This document shows positions 33,986 through 46,055 of a DNA stretch of 64,000 nt, one piece after another. A model generated the notes under the pieces. That model was given only the letters and a program-made list of their open reading frames with translations. It did no database searches and had not been told where the DNA came from. The stretch is taken from contig ML679974.1 of NCBI GenBank assembly GCA_007922225.1, positions 1,849,105-1,913,104 on the forward strand, written 5' to 3'. The DNA is from Emydura subglobosa (taxonomy: Eukaryota > Chordata > Testudines > Chelidae). Within the stretch, counting starts at the first letter, position 1, and every line of letters starts with the position of its first letter. The position numbers and the translations under genes are program-made.

Positions 33986-35052
33986 GTTGATGAGATTGTT
34001 TCTGTTCAATTCCTCAACAGTAGCCTGCATTTTTCAGAGTGCTTGAACAAAGAAGAAAACAATAGAAACAATCCAAATTGCAAAGACAACAAACCACAAG
34101 CAAAGGAAATAAAATATAATAATTAACAGGGCAACGAAGTTGAAAACACATTTGGGCACAGATTAGTGACAAGTAACCACTTCTGAATGGACTCTACTCA
34201 ATATGCATTTAATTAGGGTTTAATAAAGCAACAGCATGTTCTTAAAGGCCAATTAGAAACATATTCACTGAGGTTTAGAAGCTATGTAATAGATGCCTAT
34301 AAGAACCAGATATGTGCTGATTACATTGCTATTAATCTTCAATAAAGACTCTAATAATTGTGTGCTTCTCTTGCATGCAGCTGCTTTATTAAATCTTAAT
34401 GAAACACATACATTGGAGCTTTCCTTCAAAGCTAGGCTGAGCTGTAGAAATGGCCTTAGAAGAGGCAATTTGCTGGGTGAAGAGATTCTCCCCACTCTCC
34501 CCCATGCATATTGAGGGCCTGATTGTGTAATCCTTACACCAGGGTGAAATTTACCCCTGTGCAGAGGGCCAACACAAGGTCTAGGCAGCAGTTAAGTCCC
34601 AATCAAGTAATGCCTAGGTCCTGTGAGATCAGGGCTCTGCTGTGCCGGGCACTCAGCGCTCGATGAGCCCTCACTCATGTGAATTGTCCCATTGATTTTA
34701 ACAGGAATGTAATGGGACTGCTTACATAAGGGCTGCCCAGTGAGTGAGGGCTGTACCGCAAAGCCCTGGTACCAATGGGGCACATGCATGTAGTCATCAG
34801 CTGGGAGCCAGAAGCCATGATGCCTGGATTCAGTCTGCATTAATGTCTGCCCACATATCCTCCAACTCTAATCATCCGCACCATGAGACCTGCCCCCTTC
34901 CCTGGGGGATAGTACAAGGTCTGTTCCCAAGGCAGTAGGATTTACAGTCTTGCTCTGTTGGGATCACAGTAGCCAACAAGGATAAGAAAAAGTGGGGTGT
35001 AGGTAAGATGCCCAGCACTCACTCATCCAAGGAGCAAGCAGTGCTGGAGACA
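33986..35052. other. Repeat-poor stretch with TAAT-rich block
   Basis: 34190-34520 lacks transposon wording and is dense in homeodomain-like cores (TTAATTAGG, CCAATTAG, CTATTAATC, CTAATAATTG) plus a TGCATGCAGCTG site. This may be a conserved non-coding element. 34500-34620 has old 'gtgaaatttacccc' repeat wording. Confidence 0.35.
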
Positions 35053-35110
35053 AGAGTTCAAAAATCATGTCGGGTCTCAAAAAATCATATTGGCTTAAAA
35101 AATCATGAGT
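35053..35110. repeat. 'Tgttgccagc' MITE fragment
   Basis: 'caaaaatcatgtcgggtctc' and 'ttggcttaaaaaatcatgag' match the interior of the complete copy at 35612-35858 in inverse orientation. Confidence 0.5.
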
Positions 35111-35611
35111 GTCCCGCTAGTGCTGTGTGAATCTCCAGCCCCATACGATGTTTCCAGTGGAGCTGCGGCTCATGTTTTTACTTTAGAGCCACAGTATGGA
35201 GAAAGTCCTGGATCAGAACAGGATGAGCCAGAGTCTATGATCCGTTCTGCCCCGTTGCTGTGTCTAGGGGACAAGGGGACTGGAAAGCACTGATCTTCCT
35301 TGATAGTAATGCCCCCTAGTTGGTGTCGAAGTGGGACAGCCAGGTCCTACACCACTCTTCTCGCAGTGCACACACACACACAGCATCTTGAGGAAAAGAG
35401 GGGCACAGCCTACTCCAGTGCTCCATCAATCTCCTGCTGGCAGTTGGTCCACTGGGGGACCTGGCCAGCTGTCACAGATTACAGCAGCCCATAGCCAGGG
35501 CTGTCATAGACCCAAGATGCCACACCTGCCCCCTTGCCACCCTCCCATGATATGAATTCTGGGCACAGCAGAGAATTGGAGCTTGTTTAGAAACCACTAA
35601 ATCCCAACACT
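35111..35611. other. No recognised feature
   Basis: About 500 bp including a very short CA run at about 35370-35380. Confidence 0.35.
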
Positions 35612-35858
35612 AATGCTGCCAGCTCTGGTGATTTTATCATGAGTCTCGCGATATTTAGTGTTTTCTTTAAACTACAGTTGCTGAAGTCAGGTGATTACAT
35701 GTGACCCAAGTGCTCCGTAAAGGCTCAGAAACCAGCTGGCAAAAAAAAAAAGAACCTAGACTTCATTTATTCATTTTAAATCTCCTGATGTTTAAGCCAG
35801 TCTCATGGCTTTTTTAGGTCTGCCTTATGATTTTTGAATGCTTGGGGCTGGCAACACT
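35612..35858 (+). mobile_element. 'Tgttgccagc' MITE, complete copy
   Basis: About 247 bp. Left end 'tgctgccagctctgg', right end 'ggggctggcaacact', inverted to each other over about 10-12 bp. Interior 'gattttatcatgagtctcgc'. No coding capacity. Partial relatives at 11873-12075, 17645-17720 and 35053-35110. Confidence 0.7.
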
Positions 35859-37382
35859 CCCAAACTCTGTGGTTCAAAAAGGCAATCGGAATCCAAACTT
35901 GGCCAGGGTCAGGGCCATAGAGGTAGGTTCAAGCTGCAAACTCAGACATAGAATTAGCATCCAGGGCTCATATTTAGGCCACGCCCTGTTTAGAAGTGCT
36001 CCATTGAATTAAAAAGAGTTAATCTGGATCCACAGAGCTGTAACAGAGCCCAATTGGATCCTTCATTTACTAATCGAAGGCTCCTAGTAACTGAGGACAC
36101 AACTCCCTGCCCTTCCTACCCCACTGTCCAAAGCTGTACCACAAGAAAAGGGAGAAAAATGGGGACTTCCTACTGGAGCATCCCCCACAGAATACTGGAG
36201 TTGAAGAGACATATGAGAAGTCATGCTCACCTGGGGTAGTGCAGAAAGAATGGCACAGGAAGAACAGAGCATTGTAAGATGCTGCTCACTTACAGGAACA
36301 AGAGGTAGGACATAGAATGATCTATGAAGGGCAGTGGTAGGAACACCAGTATACACAGCTGCGAGGATTCACATCCAGGGTGAGTGCTCAGTGGAGGGCA
36401 TTGGACCTAACCCGTAGTCCTGACGTTCCTCATTTTTTGCTCCTAGCTCCATGCCAGAAGGAGCCAGCAAAGAAAGAAAAACACCCTTGATTGCTCATTT
36501 GTCATCCCAAATATTTTGTCCTTTTGAAAAATGTCCAGTGTTCTGCACTGTAATTAGCCCAATTAAGCTGAGAGGCCCGGCTGGCTGGGCCTCCCTTGAG
36601 CCGGCTGCATGCCAGCGAGAGCCACAAGGCAGGAGGGCTGGATTCACGCACCAAGATAATCGCTACTCTACAGCCCTGCTCCTGGCCAACAGAACTAAGG
36701 AAAAGGAGCCGGCTGCATAGACGTTGCTCTGATGGATACCCCCACGATCAGTGGGGCAGAGAGAGGGTCACAGAGTCAGGGTAAGGGAATCAACCACTCG
36801 CGTGCACGTGACTTTCCATCAAACCCCCCCTCCTTCCCGCAGTGTGATCAGAAGCAAGGAGCAAAGGTGTAACGGATCCTGGGGCTTCCCCACAGTCACA
36901 TGAGACCCCTCAGTCCTGCCCTGAGCACCTCCCAGCTCTGCCAGTACAGCTCAGTCCTGGCCTGTGCTCATCCCCTACTATTCCAGTGCTGGGCCCATAC
37001 ACAGATGTGTCAGCCAGTACAGTCATGATCTGCAGAGCCCCCGACTATGCCCCTACTATTCTTCTGCCACAACCCACCGTGCCATATTGCAACATGAACA
37101 AAGACCCAAGTGATTCCACCAATTCCTTCTTATTTGTCCCCCAAGCTGCACGTGACCCCTAAGTCCGTGCCTGTGCCCTCTGCGATATCCGGCTTCCCCT
37201 GGAGTTTCATTTTATTTCCTCATTCTCTGGGTTACAGAGGTTGTCTCTTCTCAGAATTAACTCAGGGACACTCCATCCTCACGGCCTATCAGTACCGCAC
37301 CGTTTGCATGGCATCACCTCACCCATGATCCTCTGCAGCACCTTCTCTGCCTTTGCCCTCCTCCTGCCTGGAAGATGTCCAG
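35859..37382. other. Mostly unassigned
   Basis: 36890-37060 has wording ('cagtacagctcagtcctggc') that looks like an old dispersed repeat. An AATAAA lies on the minus strand near 37213-37219. No clear gene. Confidence 0.3.
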
Positions 37383-37529
37383 GAGCGGGGGAAGGGGGGG
37401 TTCTCCAAAGACAAGCCAGTCTCCAGCACTGATGTGCAGAGTGCAAAGCAAGGCATCTCCCACACCCTGCCGCACAAGCCCGGTCCCCATGCACCCCCCA
37501 CCACAGCACAGTCAACAGCTGGAGCCAAG
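37383..37529 (+). other. Possible 147-bp host exon
   Basis: Preceded by a pyrimidine-rich tract ('tctctgcctttgccctcctc') and an AG at 37381-37382, and followed by a strong donor, AAG|GTGAGAG at 37529/37530. The interval is 147 bp, so phase 0 to phase 0, and is open in the frame reading ERGKGGFSKDKPVSSTDVQ..., a polar K/S/T/P-rich composition typical of disordered protein. The frame also stays open past the donor to a stop after 37640. I do not recognise a protein family. No flanking exon was found. This could be chance in a GC-rich region. Confidence 0.2.
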
Positions 37530-38216
37530 GTGAGAGGAGAGCTGGAGGAGGTGATTGGCCCAGCCAAAGCTGCCGGAAAGAAGCTTCGCAATCTGCTGCC
37601 ATTCCTGGGAATTGGACTGGAGCGGGTGGTCCTACAGTGAGGCACAGGGGGAGGAAAGGGGAGAAATGGCTGCGATCAGGAGACAAGGGAAGCCAGCTGG
37701 TTTCTGTTAGCTGCTGTCAGACGTCACTTTTCTGCAGATGGGCGAAATCGCAACCTCACTGGTGTTATTAATTAACGTGTTTTCACAGAAAATGGAAACT
37801 TCTTTCAAACCGAGGGGATGAGTTAATCTGTTGCACAAATTGGCCCTAATAATAACCTGAAGCAGGGGGAGAATGAGCTTTCACCAGAATTAAAGGTACA
37901 ACACTTTTTTTTTATTGCTCTAAGAAAAGCCAGATCAAGCCCAAGTGCAGAATATACACTCTCCAGCCGTCTGTCCGTCTGCTTTCTTTCAAGTGAAACC
38001 AATTGGCTCCCACACGTTCTTCCAACTAAAGACCAATCAGAGACCCGTGTGTGAATATTAATGGATCGCAGTTGGTCAATACAACGTATCAGCTCATGAG
38101 GAGTGTTTTCCCCTCTTCAAGATTTCCTACCCTTCTGCACCACTTGTAGCAGACACATTCCTGGTGGCTGGTACTGCGGTGAGAGAGCTCCTATTACTCC
38201 TTGTATACAGTATTGA
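37530..38216. other. No recognised repeat
   Basis: 37740-37900 is AT-rich with 'gttattaattaacgtg' and no transposon wording. Possible conserved non-coding DNA. No gene seen. Confidence 0.3.
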
Positions 38217-38580
38217 CAGGGCACTGCTGTGAGGAAGCTCACAATGGCCTCTCCTCAGATACACAGGGTACAGTTGCGAGGAAGCTCACACTCCTGGGAT
38301 TGGAGCTGGCCCTGAAATGGCACTGCTGGAGCTCTAGCTGGCACTGCACGCTCACAGCTGTAGGAAGCTGGCACTAAGCAAACACTGACATGAGGAAGCT
38401 GGCAGCATTCGAGAGCCACCTGGGTTCTGGCTGGCACCAAAAAGCCACTGCCATGGGGAAGCTCACAATGCTGGGGTCCCAGCTGGCACTGGCAGACTAC
38501 TGCTGCAGGGAAGCCCATATCCGGCTAAATCCCAGCTGGCACTGGCAGGGCACTGCTGGAGTCCCAGCTGGCACCGACAA
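38217..38580. repeat. Degenerate minisatellite ('gaggaagctcacaatg...agctggcac')
   Basis: About six imperfect units of roughly 55-65 bp sharing 'cactgctg', 'aggaagctcacaatg' and 'tcccagctggcactgg'. Confidence 0.75.
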
Positions 38581-40254
38581 TGGAAAGATGGTTTTGTTTT
38601 CATTGAAGTTCTGCATGTGAGAGTCACTCTGGTAAACGTTCAGACTGTAGAGAGAGACTGAGATGGACCCAGTGATATATAGACGGCTCTGAATATTTCA
38701 TCCCCTACATCTCCTGCAAATACACACCTCTGGGGGTGGTGCCTATGCCACAGTCATGCAATGTTTTCATCTCTTCACCACAAAGAAAAAATCAATTTCC
38801 CAGAAATGTATGATTTCAAGTATCCTCTCCCTGTTCCAGAAACCTCAGAGATCTGAGTAGAAAGGACTGCAACAGAGTAAGGCAAGTGAAGGGGACTTTT
38901 GTGCCTGAGTGAATATTCCAGCAGCTTCCATTAGACTCCTCGAGCTTATCACTGCTGGATTTTACTAGAAGAACCGTGAGCCTAAGCATCAGCAGACCAA
39001 ACTGGCCCCATGCTCTGATCCAAAAACTAGTTGCCACCTGGAACAAGATGAAAAATTTCAACTGGAATTTCCACTTGGGCAGAAACACCCTGCCCCTGGC
39101 CAGATATTAGAGAGTAGTTAGGGGAGATCCCAGCAGAATTACTCCATCATTTGCTTTACAAATGCCTTCCCTTCCCATCAGCAAGGCTCCTGACTCCAAA
39201 AATTGGTTCTGCCCCACCCCACCCCCCACACACACTATTCCTGAGAGCCATATCCTGGCCTCGATAATCGATACAGTACATCATGTGACCACACAGCTCA
39301 GAGACTTATGGGTACTTGGCTATAAGAACATAGTGGAAGGGAAAGAAGCCAGAGGAACCAGAGAAAGAGGGGGTGAGGGTGGATACACCTGAGGAGAACA
39401 TGTTGGTTCTTATCTGTGCTGGGACTGTCTCTCTCTACCGAATGGATACTCTGAATTTCAGCCAAGTAGAAGGACCATAGTGGTATGTTCTGGAGATGGA
39501 TACAGCTTTGCTTATCCTTGCAGAGCAAGCCAGCTGAGGGTAAGTTGTGGCCGACTCTCCTTTACTGTACTCCCTCTTTACAATATGTGAGACAAGGTGA
39601 AGGCTTGGTAGGATCCAGTAGGAGCCAAAGTCCCCTCCACTATTTTGCATCTGTGCCTTAGAAGGATGGAGGCCTTGCCTCCTTGAATTGTCTTAAAAGG
39701 TAGTTTCAAGCATGAAGGTGTTTTTGGGAACAGCAGCAACATGTGCATCTGGCAGGATTTCCCTGTAACTGTTCATGGGCTCAGTTCTATTCTCAGTTAA
39801 ACCAGTGCAAATTCAGAGTAACTCTATGGGCTCCACTGGGGGACTTCTTTGGAGTTAGTCTGTATTCACACAGAGACAAGGCTATACAGAAGCAGTAATA
39901 ATTCTCTTATCTCCTGCAGACCATCCTACAGCCTCTCCCCTTATTCCCACTTGATCCCAAGACATTCTATGATGGTCCTTTTCTCCACAACTGGGCAAGA
40001 GGTTGCTTAGGCTCAGGTGCCAATGATGCTTTGCACCGCCATACATTACCACTGCTCAGAGTACTTCCAGTTTCTGGTACCTCTGCATCAGCTCTTGGTC
40101 TATACAAGTTACATGAGTGGAGAAGAAGGCAGTGGCAGAACCAGGCTGCCTGTATGTGGGAAGGAAATCCAGGAGCACCATTGTATTGGTGGAGCTCAAA
40201 CATCCACTATCCAGTAACTGGAAAGAGAGAAGGGATGAGTCACTAAATTCAGAT
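38581..40254. other. No recognised feature
   Basis: About 1.7 kb. 39775-39870 has old 'aaaccagtgcaaattcagag' repeat wording. Otherwise unassigned. Confidence 0.35.
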
Positions 40255-40395
40255 CCAGAGGTGGGAAGAGAAAGTTTGAAAGTGTTTGGGTCTAGGCTTT
40301 TGGTGCAGCCTATTATATTGATACAGTAGGGCCAGCTGTGGAATTTGGATCTGGCTGAGGGTTCAGATTCCAAACCACCTCCAAAGTTTGGAGGA
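40255..40395. repeat. Ancient 'gatccaaac' interspersed repeat
   Basis: 'aaagtgtttgggtctaggct', 'gaatttggatctggctgagg', 'cagattccaaaccacc'. Confidence 0.35.
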
Positions 40396-41648
40396 AAACA
40401 GACTGGCAATCCATGCCCGTTGCACAGTCCCTGGCACCACAATGCAATTCATGCCCATCACAGACCATTGCACCACCACACAATCCATGGCCATTGTGCA
40501 AGGAGAATGCAAACAGTCCTAGAAGGAGACATACGGGCAATCTTTGAGGACATTCCTCAAGGTGTTAGTCAACAACTGAATATTTCATGTCCGAAAGACA
40601 TCAACAAACTGAATGGGTGAAGGCCAAAGAGATCTTGTACTGAAGATGGGGTGGTTTCCAATGACCATGGGAAGATCCCTCAAGAGGCTCTTTATTCTAA
40701 ACAGTTAAGCTGGGTAGAAGGGCTGATGCAATCTCCAACACTGCAGGAGAGTACTCCCTGAGAGGATGGTGAGATTGAAGAGCACAGTGCTTAAAAGTCC
40801 AGGCATGGAGCTAGTCATGGACTTGTCCAGAAAATATCTCGGATCAATGTTGATGTCAGCTATCTGCTTCTTTACCCAGACAACATCTAAGTGCTGGGAC
40901 TAGCATTGGGTCTGTGTCTCAAAGACGGGATCCAATTGCAGACCTGGCTTTGGAGTCAGACCCTCCTCTAGTTGGAACTGAGTGTCTCACTAAGGAGGAA
41001 AGAGAAGTAGAAAATAGCAGCCAGAATAAATGGGGATTTAACTCTGACAGCTTCTCAAAAGAATCCCCTATACAACAGGCTCCAGCAGCTGGCAGGTCAT
41101 GCCTGGGACTTAATTCCAGCACTGCAAGCAAGAAAAGCATGTCTCCCTTTAAATGGGCTTGCTCTCAGGAATTATTTATGCAGGACTTCTGCACATTACA
41201 TTTTTGGAATATTTCTCTTGTCTGCGACAGTAGAGGGAGCAGAGGCAGAAAGAATGAGATGGTTAGTTCCTTTCCTCGATCAGGAGTCAGCCATGGTTGC
41301 AACTCAATGAAGGTGAAAACAGAACAAAGAGAAAGAGCTTTCATTCCTTTATTCCTAGACTCCCCCTTCTGCTCTGGCGAAAGGAACTACCTTCTCAGTT
41401 ACAGGTTCTTGGGTGAGGAGCATTGGGTCTCCACGGGACTGGAGTTGTCTTCCTTCACACTGCTCCACCAGTGAACTGCAGCCTCAAATGGGAAGGACCA
41501 GTCTTCCTTGGGTGAAGAGGCAAATTCAGCCACACTGTCTGGCTGAATGGCTGAATTCTGATTTCAGAATTCCACTTGTTCAAGCTCTCATGACACCACA
41601 GGAGAGGTAAAAGCCCCCAGTTCCTTTCATTCTGGATTTGTCCACAAT
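40396..41648. other. Unassigned, includes a 186-codon open frame
   Basis: Plus-strand frame 40914-41474 (186 codons) has no domain, no coiled coil and no splice-site support. A frame of this length is near what chance gives in 64 kb on six frames. Confidence 0.3.
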
Positions 41649-42200
41649 AGAGCTGGTCAGGAATTTGCCATCAAAATGTGTTGGTTTTTTTTAATGGAAA
41701 ATGCAGTTTCTGCAAAAATTGAAATTTTCCATAGGAAAGTTTTAATTGTTTTGATTGTTTTCCATCAGGAAAATCAAACTGAAATATTGACGTTGCCATG
41801 TTTCATTTCAGGTTATCAATTCAACATTATAACTCCCATGATGTTCCGTGGTCTCCCATCTGTTTGAACCACTGTGGTGCATCATGGGAATCCCATGACC
41901 AAGGTGCATCATGGGAGATATAGGCCAACTGGGAACCTAGCCCAAAAAGAAGAATGGGAACATGAGATATCAGAACTACAACTCCATTGAGGCACCATGA
42001 TCGCCCTGAAGGGCATAGATGAATGTTGAACCAAATTAAAATGACATGTTTCAACATTTCCAAATCAAAATGTTTTAGAAATTTCCATTCTGTGAAAAAA
42101 TAAATATTTTGATTTTTCTACCCAATTCAGGACAAAAATAACTTTGGAATATCAGAATTTCCCACAGACCAGATATTCTGATTTTCTACCCACTCTAGTT
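41649..42200 (+). repeat. AT-rich 'gaaaattttc' interspersed repeat, longest copy
   Basis: About 550 bp. Left end 'agagctggtcaggaatttgc', right end 'gattttctacccactctag', weakly inverted. Interior holds 'gtgcatcatgggaatcccat' and 'tgcatcatgggagatatagg', a direct duplication about 27 bp apart, and 'actacaactccattgaggca'. This copy best defines the family as a probable non-autonomous DNA element with inverted ends. Confidence 0.55.
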
Positions 42201-44585
42201 CATACTCTTCCACCGACATAACCAAATGGTAGTGATGGGGATGGGGATGCTACCTTCTCCCAGAAGGAAGCCTATGCAAGAAGAGGGTTCTATAATAGTG
42301 GAATGCACTTTGTATTAAGCTGCATGCACCTTGTTGTCATCTCTGCCTTGATGCAGTATAAGGACAGTGAAACTCAGCAGCCACAGAATTGTAAATGACT
42401 AATATTATAAAGACACCTGAGACTAACTCAAATGAACCGAGAAGTGCAGTTTATGAGAATTTGGCCCGTCACCATCAGCGAGTTTGACACCGCTGGTATA
42501 GATGAAGCATTATGCCATCCTATGCCAAACTAGTAACCCAGGTTGTGCCAGCTGGCGGAAACTATTAGTAAAGTATACAAAGATCCATGCAATCCCTCAA
42601 AGAAGTGCATCCATGCAGCAGCGCCCCCCTGTACACCTAAGGTTCTGAAAAAGGCTTTAGCTGTGAACACTCACTGCCGTGATTTTGACCATTGAATCAG
42701 CCAGCCCATCAGCACTAAAAACAGAAGTGCAATGGGGGTCCCCTTCCCATGTAGTTAGTTCCAAACTCCCACCTCTTGCTTTGGGTCGCAACCCTCCTAT
42801 AGCCTGTGTGGAAGCAATTTACCCAGAAATCACTCCAGCACATCATCAGCAAACAGTCCAATGTCAGTCCACTTCCTGCCTTTGGGCTCGGATGATTCCT
42901 GCGTACTGTGCAGACTCAGCGTGACTGTGCTCCCAGGCAGTTTGTTGAGCCAGGTCCCAAGCCCCACACTCTGGGCCTGCGGTGTCCTTGCAACAGCACA
43001 TGCCTGCCCTGCAGTCCATTCTTGACTGGCATCCCCACCCTTCAAGCAGAGGAGAGCAAGTAGTGAGAAGGAGGGGTAGGGTTTCCTGCCAGCTCCCTAA
43101 CCAACCTGGGATCTGGGGACCGAGGATTAGCTCTTTCACAATGCTGCTATGGGGATCAATGCTGCATGGGTCTATCGATTTACTTTATTGTGACTGCAGC
43201 CATAACCCTGGGTGATGCTCTTATAGCAACCGTAGTCAATCAAATGCCATGTGTAGCATCCAGTGACACTATATACACCCTATAGCTATTTGTGGAAAAT
43301 AAGGCAATAATCTGCATGACCCCATCACCCTCTGTAATCCATGGCACAATGGAAAGGGGGGCTGGGTGTCACATAACAAGGTAGGAGACTAAACCAGATG
43401 AGTAAGAGAACAAACCAAAGTGTAGGATACCCTGAAGACCGTGAAAAAATTAGCCATAACTCAGGAAGAAGGTATGAAAAATGAACTACACCTAATGAGA
43501 AAACTTGGGGCATGGGGGAAACCATCTTGGAACAGAAGGCCAGCACAAGAACAATGCATCATGCAGGTCCCAGTTACACCCTCAAAACAGGGATAAGAAA
43601 GTCTTCCTTGGTGCATGGCTTTGTGTGGGTCCTCTGTCCCGGGGGGAATTTCTTCCTGTTTCCCCTGCTCTATTAGCACCATAATATGTCCCTTGCATGC
43701 TCATGGCAGCAGTGACGGTCCCCAGCAATGAAGACAAAGAGAGGAGCTCTTCACTGACCCGCTTATTTGATGCTGGGCAGGGATGCTCGGGGAAGTTATA
43801 AGACTTTCACCTTGCAATGACTGACTACAACACTGGTTAAGTTGTTGATGTGGCTGATGATAGTAACCCCCAGTCATGGTTTCTGATTGTAGCTGTCATC
43901 TCTTTGGGGATGGGGGTCAGAGGTGCCATAGATACTTGTGATGAACAGACTGGGGCCAGAGAAGTTCTGGAAGTGCCAGTTAGTTCCCATGAATCCCAAG
44001 ATGCATGTAGAACTCCCATTCTCTGCCCCATTAAAGTAGGTCCTCATCTGTTTAGGATAACCAGCTGTTCCCTATTTTCTAGACCCCCCCTTCTCTGTCT
44101 CCCCATTAATTAGCTCAAAATGTCTTTGAACTCTACTCTTTATCCTGAGGCCTGAAATGTGATGCCAACAATGGGCTCATCGTCCCACAGACCCCTTCAC
44201 TCTGCAGCTGACCAGCATGAAACTGTAAACAATGAAACTATCATGACTGCACGAGGGCCACCCACTCGGATGCTATTCCCCTCTGCACCTATCCAGAGAT
44301 CTCTGCTCTCTGTAGAGAGGAAAGGAGATGCAGGGTAGATCTTGCCTTGGCAGCTCCAGCCCTTGGCATAGTTAGATGGCTGAAATCAGCAGAAGTAACT
44401 CACTTCTGGCCAGAACAGGGACTGAAGTCACAAGACAAACAGGATTCAAACCTCCAAGGAAAACAGATGGATTTGCTGAAGCTTTCGGTGTAGCCTGTAG
44501 CGAGTGGGCCATATAGGGGTCAGCTCTGCTTAACTAAGGTCAACACTCACTTCCCAAGCAGAGCTGAGTGCCCACACATGCGTAG
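42201..44585. other. No recognised feature
   Basis: About 2.4 kb of repeat-poor sequence. Short open frames on both strands lack recognisable motifs. Confidence 0.35.
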
Positions 44586-45113
44586 TCATGAGGCAATATT
44601 GTAACTGGCACTAGCCCTCAGGGCTCTCAACCCACCCATCTGGCCCGAGGTTGAAAGGAGCAGCCTAGCCACAGGAGAGTGGGAACCCAGACATTTTGTC
44701 AACAAGCTCTGGCTATGTGCTGCTTCAGCCACAGCTTTAAGCCTCCTTCCCTCTAGAATGCCTGGAAGGAACCGAATTCTTCCATTATTGACTTGGATCA
44801 GAGCTCTATTGAGGTGATCCAGAGGCACCCACGCCAGCACATTCACAAGGTTTCCCAGCACAAGAATAAAGAAAAGGAGAGAAACCCCTTTGATCTTCAT
44901 GTGTCTGATGCTAAGAGCCAAGAAGGTGCTAAGCATGAAAGCAGCACTTCTCTTCCAGGGCTTCTGTTCAGACTTTCTTGGTGGTTTTGTTTCTTTCCTC
45001 AGAAGGCACACCGAAATGGGTCCTCTGCCAAAGCAGCCATATAACAACAGTTGGTGCAGTGGGTAGCGTATGGTGCTGGAGACCGGGGGTCTGGTCCCAG
45101 CTCTACCACTCAA
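44586..45113 (-). other. 175-codon open frame with signal-peptide-like segment
   Basis: The internal methionine at residue 72 starts MKIKGVSLLFFILVLGNL, a short basic start plus hydrophobic run like a secretory signal peptide, and the DNA after that (CTT|GTGAAT, about 44847) could be a splice donor. The form recalls first exons of small secreted proteins such as Kazal-type SPINK inhibitors. I looked for a downstream Kazal cysteine exon (PVCG-type) on the same strand to about 42 kb and saw none. The N-terminal part of the frame overlaps a MIR. Low confidence that it is a gene. Confidence 0.18.
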
Positions 45114-45230
45114 CTTGCTGTGAGTCCTAAGTCAAGTCAGAGCCTCTCTCTGTGCCTCATTTCCCTATCTATAAAATGGGGCTGATTTCTTTAATAAAGT
45201 GATTTGAGATCAATGGATGAAATTCAATAC
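45055..45230 (+). repeat. MIR SINE
   Basis: Sense MIR: 'ggtcccagctctaccactca', 'gagcctctctctgtgcctca', 'tctataaaatggggctgatt', then 'aagtgatttgagatc'. Confidence 0.75.
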
Positions 45231-45384
45231 TGTATGTAAGAGTTAAGTACCTAACCAGAAACCTGCACTTATATTATGAGAGAATGAGCCACCTTTGAGG
45301 TCTATGGAAGGAGGCTGCTAGATAATGAGAGCTAACTAAGCTGAAGCCGTAAAATTCTGATTATAAAAAACCCATACCACTTGG

Positions 45385-46055
45385 AAAATGTAAATTGAGA
45401 TTTGGATTCTGAACCCTCCTTGATGTTCAAAAAGGCGCTTGGGTCTGGGGTTTGGTTTGGGCCCCTCTCTATGTCAGAGTATCTTTTCCTGCAACAGTCA
45501 ATAGCAGACAGACTTCAGATAGGTAAATAGTTTATCTGATCAAAACTGGAGCCTGGCCCAGAAGTGGCTCTGCCTCCGTGGTAAACGACATTACCTCTGT
45601 GTGTGTGTAGTGAGTGGGCAAAGTGCGCCGGGATCCTCAGGATGGAAATGCAAGATTGTTCTCCTTGTAGAGATTCAAATACTCATTAAAAACTTCTCTG
45701 AAGTTCCAAACTTCCCAAGTCTGCAAAGTTGGTCCGGAAACATGGTGACCATTGGTTTTCTAAGGAGATTCTAGTACCTCCTGTTTCCTGGCAGGCTGAG
45801 AATACAGGGAGAACAAGCTTCATTTCTTATAGTATTTCAGGGCTTGTGGCAGGAATCTGGAAAACAAAGGCAGCAGCAAAACTGGGGGCAGAAAAAGAGC
45901 TGGAGTAAGAAAGGTAGAACAAGGAGCCTGGGCTTTGGCAGGACCTTGCTGGTCAGGTTTTGGTTTTTGTCAAGCCAAGCCCCAAATCAGGGGCAGTTCT
46001 GATCCAAAGGTCTGGGCTGACTGGATCCAAAATTTTGGGTTGTGCCTATCTCTAA
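45385..46055. repeat. Two fragments of 'gatccaaac' repeat
   Basis: 45385-45470 ('gagatttggattctgaaccc', 'gggtctggggtttggtttgg') and 45955-46055 ('tctgatccaaaggtctgggc', 'ggatccaaaattttgggttg'). The 480 bp between them is unassigned. Confidence 0.35.

Noticed and set aside
38217..38580. Minisatellite units as a CRISPR array
   Set aside because: Units are degenerate and head to tail with no unique spacers, in a vertebrate genome.
40914..41474. 186-codon plus-strand open frame as a gene
   Set aside because: No domain, signal or splice support, and roughly one frame of this length is expected by chance in six frames of 64 kb.
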